Assembly (NCBI GenBank): GCA_905221605.1
Contig: CAJNDS010000828.1
Coordinates: 1-62,781, forward strand
Direction of reading: 5' to 3'
From: Symbiodinium natans
Lineage: Eukaryota; Sar; Dinophyceae; Suessiales; Symbiodiniaceae
DNA length: 62,781 bases
Under the pieces are notes generated by a model that was not told the origin of the DNA, made no database searches, and saw nothing but the letters and a program-made list of their open reading frames with translations. The translations under genes and the position numbers were made by a program. Each line of letters opens with the position of its first letter. Position 1 is the first letter of the stretch. Shown in pieces: positions 55,540 to 62,781 of this stretch.

Positions 55540-56465
55540 AGTCAGCAGGAAGGAGTGGAGGAAGGAAGAGCAAGACAAAAAGGAAGAGGACGGACGGAAA
55601 AGGATGCAAGCAAAAGAACCTAAGGAAAGGAAGGAAGGAAAAGCAAGGAAGGAAAAGTAAGGAAGGAAAAGTAAGGAACATGAAGGCAAAAGAAGGAAGG
55701 AAAAGGAAGGCAGGAAAAGTAAGGAAGGAAGGAAGAGGAAGAAGGGAAGGTGAAGGGGAAGGGAAGGATGGAATAACGGAAGGAGGGAATAAGGGAAAGA
55801 GGGAATAAGGGAAGGATGGAATGAGGGAAGGGAAGGGAAAAAGGTAGGGAATACAGGAAGGGAATAGGGGCCCCTGTCCTCCCCATTCCCTGCCCTTACC
55901 CTGCCCTGCTTCCCTGCCTTCATTCCCTTCCCTTATTCCCTTCTTTTCTCCTTGCCCTTATTCACTTCCCCTGTTCCCTGCCCTTGTTCCCTTACCGAAT
56001 TCCCTTCCCTTACTCCCTTCCCTTCTTCCCTTCACTTTTATCGTTTCATATTCCCTTCCCTCATTCTTCCATTCCCGTTTTCTATTCCCTCCGCTTCTTC
56101 TCTTCTTCTTCTTCTACTCCCTCCCTGAGAAGGGAAGGGAATAAGGCAAGGGAATGAGGGAAGGGAATAAGAGAAGAGAGTAAGGGAAGGGGACAAGGAA
56201 GGGAACAAGGGGAAGGAACATGGGGAAGGAAAATGGGGGGAAAGAACATGGGCAGGAGAATGGGGAAGGGAAGGGAAGGGAAGACAAGGTAAGGAACGGG
56301 AAGGGAAGGCAAGGGAAGGGAAAAGGCGGAAGGGAAGAGAATAAGGTAACGGAAAAGAAGGGAGTAGGGGAAGGGAAGGGAAGGGCAGGGCAGGACAGGG
56401 AAGGGAACAAGCAAGGAAAGAACCAAGCAAGGAAGACGTATTTATTAGCAAACAGAAGGAAAGGA
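55540..56465. repeat. purine/pyrimidine/purine GGAAG tract
   Basis: GGAAG/GGAAA-rich purine strand at ~55,540-55,860 gives way to its complement type (TTCCC/CCTTC) at ~55,880-56,110 and returns to purine at ~56,125-56,460. The result is two inverted borders between arms of ~240-330 bp. Open frames in it are repeat artefacts. Confidence 0.95.
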
Positions 56466-56639
56466 AGGAACCCTATTTTTCTGCGTTTTGGCCACACCAA
56501 GCTCGGTGTGGGGTAAGTAGGTTTTAGGCCAACCATGCAGATCCCAGAGAGAAAAATGATGGACGCATAGCTTACGTTTCCATATGTTTCTTAATGCCTT
56601 TGTGTTATGCTGTAAGGCTTTTTTGAGCCCCATTGTCGG

Positions 56640-57300
56640 CGTTCAAATTCCAAACAAAGCCGATGTAATTGTGAGGCCATGAAGCCGGAGCCCTTGAACC
56701 TTACTTTGGTTTACGTGTTTTTTTTTTTGGTTTTGCTTGCACTCTGCGTCGTGTTTCTGGGTGATAGTTTGGCTTTGCTTTCCTTTCCTTTGTGTTTGCC
56801 CTTTTTTGGTGCCGCGTGTGTTTTGCCATTTCTTTTGCGATTGCCTCGTTTGTTTGTGTGGCCGAGGATCAGCAAAAGAATAGTGCCTCATGGAAACGCT
56901 GGAGGGTCGAGTTTGCAATTTGCCCAGGAGGAAGACACAAAGCCTAAAACGCAAGTACGAAAAACACACCAACATCGTTCCGAGTGTTAATTCTGCGCCC
57001 GTCCTCAGAACTGGTCTTCGCGCTTTGCGGTCTTTAGGTTGTGAGGCTTTGGTTCTGAGTCTGCGTGAGTACAGGGAAGCCGTTTCTTTCAGAGTGGTTG
57101 ATGTGAGTTGTTCAAGTGTGGGCCTGGTGGGTTGCGTGCTCTAAGGTATCCAAAAGCATCGCCTCCTGCATTGAGTGCCCTATCTGCGCCTCAGCAAGCA
57201 GAATGTAAGCATGTCGCCATTGAGCGCATCGGATGTGCGTCTGTGCTGAACTGGCCTGTCGTGCTTCATTCAGTTTCCAAAGACTCCTGCAAGTGATGCT
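56640..57300 (+). other. mostly non-coding; one weak exon candidate
   Basis: T- and G-rich sequence. Near 57,030-57,080 a CTTTAG acceptor is followed by CEALVLSLREYREA and a GT (GTTTCTTTCAG), similar in size and character to the microexons at 58,878-59,477. The remainder shows no signal. Confidence 0.25.
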
Positions 57301-57534
57301 TTGTCATTGCCGTGTTTCTGTATGAATGGTTTGCTCATGCGTGGTACCGGCCACAGCAGGCATGGAGATCATGACAGAGGCTGCCAGTGGCTACTGCGAC
57401 TTGCCGTTGTCGGGCACAAGTAGTCAGGGCTGGGCAAATTCTGCTCCAAACGCAATGCCTTTAAACCTTACAGGGTTAGAACATGCGGGTACCTCTCAAA
57501 TGTCGGGTCTCCAGAAAAATGTCTACTGGTCAAG

Positions 57535-57725
57535 CACACGTGCACGCGCCCCCGCGCACACTCGCTCGCGCTCGCACAAGCGCACGCCCACGCGCTCGCG
57601 CTCACGCATTCGCGGACGCTCTGGCAGACGTTCGCACGTGCGCGCACGCGCGTGCGTACGAACAGCACACACACGCACATGCACGCCCGTCCGACCCACC
57701 TGCCCGCCCGCCCGCCTTTGCGTTT
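57535..57725 (+). repeat. CACGCG/CGCTCG-rich low-complexity tract
   Basis: Imperfect ACGCGC, GCTCGC and CACGCA units, with GCCCGCCCGCCC at the end. Purine-pyrimidine alternation could allow Z-DNA. Open frames on both strands are artefacts. Confidence 0.85.
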
Positions 57726-58048
57726 GTTTGTGCTTGAGATCAGAAGCGCTTCTTTGAATAAGGTGGGCACTGCTTCTGCATTGGTTGCTTTGGCTGCTCC
57801 TTGAGCTCTTCTTTCAGCTGCCCAACCTGTCGTGAGCATCCTGGCATGTCCTGGCCCAATGTTGTAGTCCCCGAAGACCCAGCGAGTGTTGCCATGTGAG
57901 TGTTCAGTCCCTTCTGGCCGTATCATGAGTCTCCTCTGCACCCCTTTCGGCGTAATGAAAATAGACAACCTTATGCTTGAACCCACCATACCTTCTGCAA
58001 CATGCCCACGTGCAAAGAGTGTGAAAGTTAGCCTAAGGACTTAAGAGG

Positions 58049-58252
58049 TTGACTGGAAGACAGCAGACCTTGTTGCCGAGGCCGGTGGTCGACCTGGTTC
58101 GGCAGACACCTGGCCCTAACAAGAATATTTGGTTTGTGCAACGCATGGCCATGCTGGCGCGAGCCTGTGCTCAGTCAAGGTTTACCGTGGAGCAGATCGC
58201 AGCACACATCCCACTTCTGAAGGAGTCATGTGCTCGGTCTTTGTCGGCGTAG
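58049..58252 (+). CDS. candidate exon, unknown protein
   Basis: The frame reads LLPRPVVDLVRQTPGPNKN, WFVQRMAMLARACAQSRFT and VEQIAAHIPLLKESCARSL before a TAG at 58,250. The composition is well balanced and clearly coding-like. The GTTTACCGTGG near 58,180 could be a donor instead, with the rest intronic. It may be an upstream exon of the coiled-coil gene. Confidence 0.42.
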   Translation: MTGRQQTLLPRPVVDLVRQTPGPNKNIWFVQRMAMLARACAQSRFTVEQIAAHIPLLKESCARSLSA

Positions 58253-58259
58253 CTGAACA

Positions 58260-58870
58260 TAGCTTGCCACACGAACACAGCTGAACGAGAAACATCTGGA
58301 CTCGCCTCTCCATCTGTTCATGTGGTGATCATTCTTAAGTCGGCTTGGTCACGCTTGTCGGTGGCACCCCTTCTTAACCCCGACCACGACTAGCCCAACA
58401 CGATGGAGCACCGCCAGGAGTCTCAACAGTACCCAAGAATTGTAGTCTCGCCTTGCCAGACCAAAAGAGGAACCTGCTCTAGTCGTGGATGTTTCTGCAC
58501 AATTGCGGGGCAGCCGAGCGGGGGTTCTTTTGCTGCGCATTGGTTGCGGGTTTGAGGCCGTCAGTGCCTATGCTTGATGTCGCGCGGCTTCGCACGAGCC
58601 CTCTAACCAAGACAGGTTTTCCTCCACTGCACGTACGCTCGGAGTAGCGGGTCTTCTGAATCTTGTTTTTTGGCAGCGTTTCGATGTTCAGGTGTAACCT
58701 GTAGCCTGTAGCGCAAGTAGGACTTCCGAGTGCTCTCAAACCTTGCACCTAACCGATATGATTGTTTCAGAGTCTTGTCGGCGACCTAATGAGTGATGTT
58801 GTTGGGCAAAGTTACTGTGTTTGCAAGATTGGGTTCTGTGTAGTTAACTCGCGATCTCTTACACAGCTTG
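58260..58870 (+). other. probable intron or intergenic
   Basis: No open frame of interest. GT/AG signals are present but not informative. The 3' border TTGTTTGCAG at 58,868-58,877 is a good acceptor for the exon that follows. Confidence 0.35.
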
Positions 58871-58877
58871 TTTGCAG

Positions 58878-58943
58878 GATGCGGCGCTGCAAGTTGGTGT
58901 GGCCTCAGCACAGAAGGAGCTTGAGCTCGACTCAACCAGGCAG
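58878..58943 (+). CDS. coiled-coil microexon, 22 codons
   Basis: Between TTGTTTGCAG and GTGAAG lies a 66-nt stretch of exactly 22 codons. It reads DAALQVGVASAQKELELD plus STRQ, with Leu/Val/Ala spacing typical of a coiled coil. Both dinucleotide borders are canonical. It and the next two exons have similar length and helical character. Confidence 0.55.
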
Positions 58944-59170
58944 GTGAAGTTTAGCATAGTTCAGTATACGAGTATAGTATTGCGGCCAGTCTGCGGGCCC
59001 AAAGTGCTTGCCTTTGGCCTTTGGCTCAGCGCAGGCGTGGCCTGTCCGAGATGGAGGTGTACAAAGAGAAGGCAGCTTAGACGGTCGTTAGATAACATGC
59101 TAAACCATAGCACGACATCCGGAATGCTAAGCAGCCACACCGCGCAGCATCGATTTGCCTTGTGGCTCAG

Positions 59171-59230
59171 GCGTTGCGCCTGGAATCCGAGCTCCACGAA
59201 GCAAGCCTCCGTCACTGGCAGCTGAGTCAG
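59171..59230 (+). CDS. coiled-coil microexon, 20 codons, repeated donor
   Basis: Between CTTGTGGCTCAG and GTCCAATTAG lies a 60-nt exon reading ALRLESELHEASLRHWQLSQ, an amphipathic helix with heptad-like Leu. The exon end CAG is followed by five 10-bp units each beginning with GT after AG, so the donor itself is tandemly repeated (59,231-59,286). Confidence 0.6.
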
Positions 59231-59286
59231 GTCCAATTAGGTACAATTAGGTCCGATTAGGTCCGATTAGGTCCAATCAGGTCCAA
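59229..59286 (+). repeat. 10-bp repeat AGGTCCGATT carrying splice-donor copies
   Basis: Units GTCCAATTAG, GTACAATTAG, GTCCGATTAG twice, GTCCAATCAG and GTCCAA follow the exon without gap. Each one restates (C/T)AG|GT. Only the first would give the 20-codon exon. Confidence 0.95.
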
Positions 59287-59418
59287 GCTAATTTCGGATG
59301 GAACAAAAATTGGGGTTAAAAGATGTTGAAAGGGCGCCCTGCGATTAGTGCTTCACAGCGCTTCAGCGGCAAATGCGGGAGCTTTTTCTTCGAAAGTTTC
59401 TCTCAAGGCTTCGCCCAG

Positions 59419-59477
59419 CTGCGGGAGCAATGTGAGGCTGTGGCCGCGCTGCAGAAGCGAACCGAGGAGCATCGCAG
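59419..59477 (+). CDS. coiled-coil microexon, 59 nt, possible GC donor
   Basis: After GGCTTCGCCCAG the frame reads LREQCEAVAALQKRTEEHR, a textbook coiled-coil pattern, up to CGCAG. It is followed by GCTATTC, so the donor would be GC, which dinoflagellates are known to use alongside GT. The open frame extends upstream to ~59,350, where another helical stretch (LQRQMRELFLRK) lies in a different frame. Confidence 0.5.
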
Positions 59478-59635
59478 GCTATTCATGTTGTGTTTTGCTT
59501 TTTGCTTTTCGCTTCTTCAGTTGGACGTCTGTGCTTGTCGCAGTTTCATGATGCTTTCTAGGGCCCAAGCGTGAACGGACGAAGTCACACAGTCCTGAAA
59601 AGCTTTTGACGTGTGATCCAGTCTCTCGAAATCCC

Positions 59636-59700
59636 TTGAAGGAGGAGGTGAAGGAGTTGCAGAAGCAGCGCCGTGGAGCAATTACTAAGTTAGTACTAAT
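59636..59700 (+). CDS. candidate coiled-coil exon
   Basis: After CCCTTGAAG the frame reads EEVKELQKQRRGAITKL, again a charged helix. Its 3' border is unclear: GTTAGTACTAATC nearby contains both a GT and a branch-point-like TACTAAT. Confidence 0.4.
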
Positions 59701-59831
59701 CAAGTGGAAATGACGTGGCGACAGATGCCACTTAGCTCGTTGCTTGTTTTCCTGTGCCGATCCAGTGTCTGATCAAGGGTTGAAGACCTTTTTCTGTCGA
59801 GAGTATCTGCAGTTTGCATTCCGCTCCGCAG

Positions 59832-59930
59832 AGAAGGAATCTCCAACTGCATGATGAGTTGCGGCACTTGCGCGAGGAGTCTGGCAAGTCTGAGGCTGGG
59901 GGACAAGACATCGAAATGCAACAGTTTGAT
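59832..59930 (+). CDS. candidate coiled-coil exon
   Basis: After CCGCTCCGCAG the frame reads RRNLQLHDELRHLREESGKS and then EAGGQDIEMQQ. The first part is coiled-coil-like. The frame continues to a TAA at ~59,968; a donor at CAACA|GTTTG (~59,922) would end it earlier. It fits as a fifth helical exon of the gene. Confidence 0.45.
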
Positions 59931-60011
59931 GGAAAGCCTGCACGGCACCTACATTTACTTACGGCCTAACCGGCCATGGCGGCAGGGATCTGCAGTTGTC
60001 GAAACGTGCAG

Positions 60012-60587
60012 GAGGCTCTGCACAGAGCGAAGCTGCTGGAGAATGCTGTCGTCAACATGATGGCATCTCAGCCAAGCGAAGGTTGGAATGAGACATGCGG
60101 CCACTGCGGCCAGGGCCAGGGCAGTTCCACGACTTTGGCCTGTGCGGGATGTGCTTCTTGTATGTGCTTTCGTCTACCTGGTAAGGAGCAGTTGCACAGC
60201 ATGCTGAAGGTAGTGGTCGGTCCTGGCTGGCAGGACCGGGTGAGAAGCAAGTTCACATTCTCCACGCACCGTGATGCTTCAAGGTCTAAGGCTAAGGCAT
60301 TGCGAGCCTTCCATGCAGAAGTATGCCTGCAGAGTCACAGCGAAGACACTCCAGCGCCTCAGATTCGGCAGGAGCTTTGCGAGCCAATGTCACAAGATGA
60401 GGCGTGGCAGAAGCTGGGCCTCTCAGCTTCAACCAGCCTTACCAAGTGCCACGGGCATTCAGTCCACAGTTGGTTTTCATTTTTTCAAGCTCCCGCTTCA
60501 ATTTTTTCCAACTCAAGAATTGCAGAATCTGTCAAAAAGTTCTGGCTCATGGCACCCTCAAGGCACCACATCCGCTCTCAGCATTGA
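60012..60587 (+). CDS. large candidate exon with Cys cluster, coiled-coil gene
   Basis: After GAAACGTGCAG the frame reads EALHRAKLLENAVVNMMASQ, then a Cys cluster CGHCGQGQG...CAGCASCMC (~60,095-60,170) like a zinc-binding ribbon. A mixed segment with WQDRVRSKFTFSTHRDASR and ALRAFHAEVCLQSHSED follows, up to QDEAWQKLGLSAS. The frame ends at 60,585. A GTAAGG at ~60,181 and the change to better-looking frame 1 (QSTVGFHFFKLPLQFFPTQE) after ~60,440 suggest that this may be two or three exons. Function unknown; together with the upstream exons it would encode a coiled-coil protein with a possible metal-binding module. Confidence 0.45.
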   Translation, partial: EALHRAKLLENAVVNMMASQPSEGWNETCGHCGQGQGSSTTLACAGCASCMCFRLPGKEQLHSMLKVVVGPGWQDRVRSKFTFSTHRDASRSKAKALRAFHAEVCLQSHSEDTPAPQIRQELCEPMSQDEAWQKLGLSASTSLTKCHGHSVHSWFSFFQAPASIFSNSRIAESVKKFWLMAPSRHHIRSQH

Positions 60588-61047
60588 CAAAGTGTTCCAC
60601 TCTCGGGTTTGCAGTTTGCCGCTGTTTGCTCATCTCACTGCAAGCCATCCGCGTCCTGCGGGTTCAACGGGGAAAACTCTGGCAGCCAGCTTGCCGCAGC
60701 CGCAGCAAAGCTAAAAAAGCAGCGCTATCCTTAGCTGCTCTTTTGCCTGAAGCGGAATGCATGTGTGTTGATGTCATTTGATGTTGAGGCTTGCCAGCTT
60801 CAACCCCGACCTGCTCGATCGAGTTCGTCGAGTTCGGAATGGTCCGCGAATACCTGCATGTGGGCGAGGAGTGCATGGGTGTTGTGGCTGCACCTTCTGC
60901 CGGGGTGAAGAGGTGGATGGGAGCTGCTTTGTTAAGTGCTGCTGAGGTTTGAGTGCCTGCAACTTGCACGGGCGAATTCATTGCAGTTACTCAAGGCATC
61001 CAAACACATAGGAGAGGGAATCGACTGCGAAGCCTTGCTTAGGTAAT

Positions 61048-61377
61048 ATGTCGCTTGGAATTTCGCAAGACATGCGTTTCAAATTGGAGTACTACGGCTC
61101 CAATCAGCATGTCTTCAACGAAATCGAGATTGAAGGTGGGATTGTGCCTACAACATTGTTGCAAAATTGTTGTGGCTGTGGGGGCCCAGGTGTTCTCGCT
61201 CAATGCTGCATTCATGTTGGCATGAATTGTCGGCGTGTTTTTCATGCGACAATCATGCTAGGCCGAGTGCGGCTAGAAGGCCGCCAGCTCACGTTCCTGG
61301 GAGTGCGCTCAGCTTCCGTCCGGCGGTACGATGGTGAGGGTGCCTTGCTCACAACGAGCTTGCAACAACAAAACTGA
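61048..61377 (+). CDS. hypothetical protein, 109 codons, Cys-rich centre
   Basis: Starts with ATG (MSLGISQDMRFKLEYYGSN) and ends at TGA. The centre reads LLQNCCGCGGPGVLAQCC then HVGMNC, followed by a basic half with GRVRLEGRQLTFLGVR. It could be a small gene or the last exon of the gene upstream. The opposite strand has a comparable open frame (61,039-61,245), so strand is not certain. Confidence 0.35.
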   Translation: MSLGISQDMRFKLEYYGSNQHVFNEIEIEGGIVPTTLLQNCCGCGGPGVLAQCCIHVGMNCRRVFHATIMLGRVRLEGRQLTFLGVRSASVRRYDGEGALLTTSLQQQN

Positions 61378-61753
61378 TGGGAGCTGCCATGTGCAGAATC
61401 TCAGGCTTGAGAAAGAACATGTAAGACAATGTAAAGAACAGAGTATTGGGAGCAAAGTGTTTGCCAGGTTGCCACCGCGTTTGTTACTTGCGTTCCATGT
61501 ACTCAAAGAACCTTCTGCCCCATCGAGGTCTCGATGCCCTCTCTGATGAGCGTGTGGCGCTGCCGCCCTTGCAAGGCTGTTATCATTGGAGTAGCTTTCC
61601 TTTGCTTGTGCTGTATCAGTTGCTGAAGCTGTGAAAGCAGAAGGTGTGCTGTGCAGTCGTGGCGATAGCACCTGGTGCCCTGGCAAAGAAGAGGGCTGTT
61701 TCAAAAAACTTCGCAAAAGCAAAGTGCCACCTGATTCAGTATTTCTCCCGTTA

Positions 61754-62524
61754 CTAGATTCGTTGCCCTCTTGTTTCTTCCTCAGCAGACCCGAGCCCTT
61801 TTAGAGGGACGTGAAGCTGTTCCTGCGTTGCTCTTCCGTGCACCCATTTCCCTGTTCTGGTTGTTGTGCTTCCACGAGGATTGTGCTCCTCGAATTCAGC
61901 GCCTGTGCTCAGATCAGCACCGCGTCTTGAAAGCCATACATGCATGAAGCACGTCACCAATTTGCCGATTGCTGCATCTATGTACCGACGGTCACGCGCA
62001 GAAGATTTTCTTGCTGTGAATGCTGGTTGATGGGCAGTGTACTTGTTCTTGCTGCTTGTGAGAATGCTTCGGGCAGTGACTGCACAATTCATTCTTGCCT
62101 GATCTGGTGAACCAACATCAATAAACCGTGCTCGAAAGAATAAGGTATATTCAATGCAACAGCAGCTTGGGCTTGACTGGGGGGTGTTCTCATGACCTGG
62201 ACATGATCGGAACAATGGTGACCGGGTTTTTTGAAGCTTGTCGTTCACATCCATGATCACCCAGGTTCTTGCAAATGCCCCGCTGTCAGTCAACGTTGGT
62301 ACCATGTTTGCAATGAGGACATCATACTGCTCAAGGATCCAGTGGAGCACTTCACCGGGTACCAAAGACTGGCCTGGTAAAAGAAGCTTATTGCATGCCC
62401 AGTTCCAGCACAGTTTTCTGATTGCAATTGCATCGCTCAGCTGTCCATCAAGGTTCCACGCATCACTGCCATATTCTAGAACAAACCGGGCAGATTGCAT
62501 CAGAAGGGGCCTTGTGATGATCAA
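61754..62524 (-). CDS. hypothetical protein, minus strand
   Basis: A 256-codon frame opening from the alternative start TTG at 62,524; the first ATG is at 62,500 (residue 9, in PLLMQSARFVLEYGSD), which I prefer, giving ~248 residues. It reads as real protein: LSDAIAIRKLCWNWACNKLL, VPGEVLHWILEQYDVLIANM, FIDVGSPDQARMNCAVTARS, YIDAAIGKLVTCFMHVWLSR, and a polar, disordered-looking tail. It converges on the plus-strand gene, ending ~380 bases from it. No family is recognised; a transposon-derived protein is possible. Confidence 0.45.
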   Translation of the reverse strand: MIITRPLLMQSARFVLEYGSDAWNLDGQLSDAIAIRKLCWNWACNKLLLPGQSLVPGEVLHWILEQYDVLIANMVPTLTDSGAFARTWVIMDVNDKLQKTRSPLFRSCPGHENTPQSSPSCCCIEYTLFFRARFIDVGSPDQARMNCAVTARSILTSSKNKYTAHQPAFTARKSSARDRRYIDAAIGKLVTCFMHVWLSRRGADLSTGAEFEEHNPRGSTTTRTGKWVHGRATQEQLHVPLKGLGSAEEETRGQRI

Positions 62525-62639
62525 CCCTTTCCTAGGGGCATGAGGCTGCGTTGTGCGTAACGAAGGCTATCAACATCGTCCATGTAGGTATCACCCAAAC
62601 TGGCCGACGATTCGTTCTTACTACGGCCATACTGGAAGA

Positions 62640-62781
62640 TCCACCCTAATTCCCCCCACGCCAATCAGATTATGAATAAAATAAGGACGATAACGAGGAC
62701 TACGTTCGACTTTACCGAATTCATTTTACGAACCACAAGATATGTTGATAAGAATTATTTGATTTATGATATTAAAAATAT
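62640..62781. other. AT-rich window end
   Basis: The last ~140 bases are far more AT-rich than the remainder (GAATAAAATAAGGACG, then TTGATTTATGATATTAAAAA at the end). No gene is seen. It may be an AT-rich intergenic patch or a contig-end artefact. Confidence 0.5.

Noticed and set aside
55495-56536. Pro/Ser/Phe/Leu-rich minus frames and Lys/Glu/Gly plus frames
   Set aside because: They are products of the GGAAG purine/pyrimidine tract.

Overview
The window looks like nuclear DNA of a dinoflagellate, probably of the Suessiales/Symbiodiniaceae type. This is an inference from three things. First, coding sequence is sparse and broken into short exons, some bounded by GT/GC...AG signals. Second, at 21.1-24.0 kb there is a decayed retroelement whose reverse-transcriptase and C-terminal motifs (QGEGCEQGD, VAERRKRAAY) I recognise from a non-LTR family abundant in dinoflagellate genomes. 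Third, there is a CCCTAAA (TTTAGGG-type) telomere-like tract. I see no rRNA, tRNA, bacterial operon or CRISPR array, and no full dinoflagellate spliced-leader sequence.

Layout. (1) 1-14,246: two nearly identical head-to-tail copies of a ~7.5-kb unit. The unit carries a pogo/Tigger-like DDE_1 transposase (best copy 6,995-8,725, two exons), a 132-bp satellite and other internal repeats. (2) 14,247-18,788: low-complexity DNA, including a (TATG)n tract, a long GGGGCTTAAA-rich tract, pyrimidine-rich repeats, a pentanucleotide tract and a 51-bp minisatellite of alternating variants. (3) 18,789-20,117: a 776-bp foldback element with 244-bp arms. Its loop holds part of a second small element, a full copy of which lies just downstream. 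(4) 20,118-24,060: remains of one retroelement family in two opposite orientations, ending in an A-run. (5) 25,050-27,560: four diverged repeat units whose internal CA-rich site has expanded to over 1 kb in one unit. (6) 28,190-28,961: a minisatellite, then a telomere-like array held between inverted poly-T/poly-A arms. (7) 29,000-49,900: about 21 kb with no gene I can support, but with coding-like stretches and a series of unrelated minisatellites that mostly share a 9-bp period. (8) 49,990-54,270: three direct copies of a ~1.35-kb segment. (9) 54,300-61,400: the most gene-like part, plus-strand candidate exons, several short and coiled-coil-like, interrupted by a purine/pyrimidine block at 55.5-56.5 kb. 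(10) 61,754-62,524: a minus-strand open frame, then an AT-rich end.

Apart from the transposase and retroelement, no gene could be tied to a known family. The window is mostly mobile and tandem-repeat DNA next to part of an intron-rich gene. I do not see a coherent new multi-gene system. The best leads are the layered repeat structures, the telomere-like hairpin and the coiled-coil microexon gene with a tandemly repeated splice donor.
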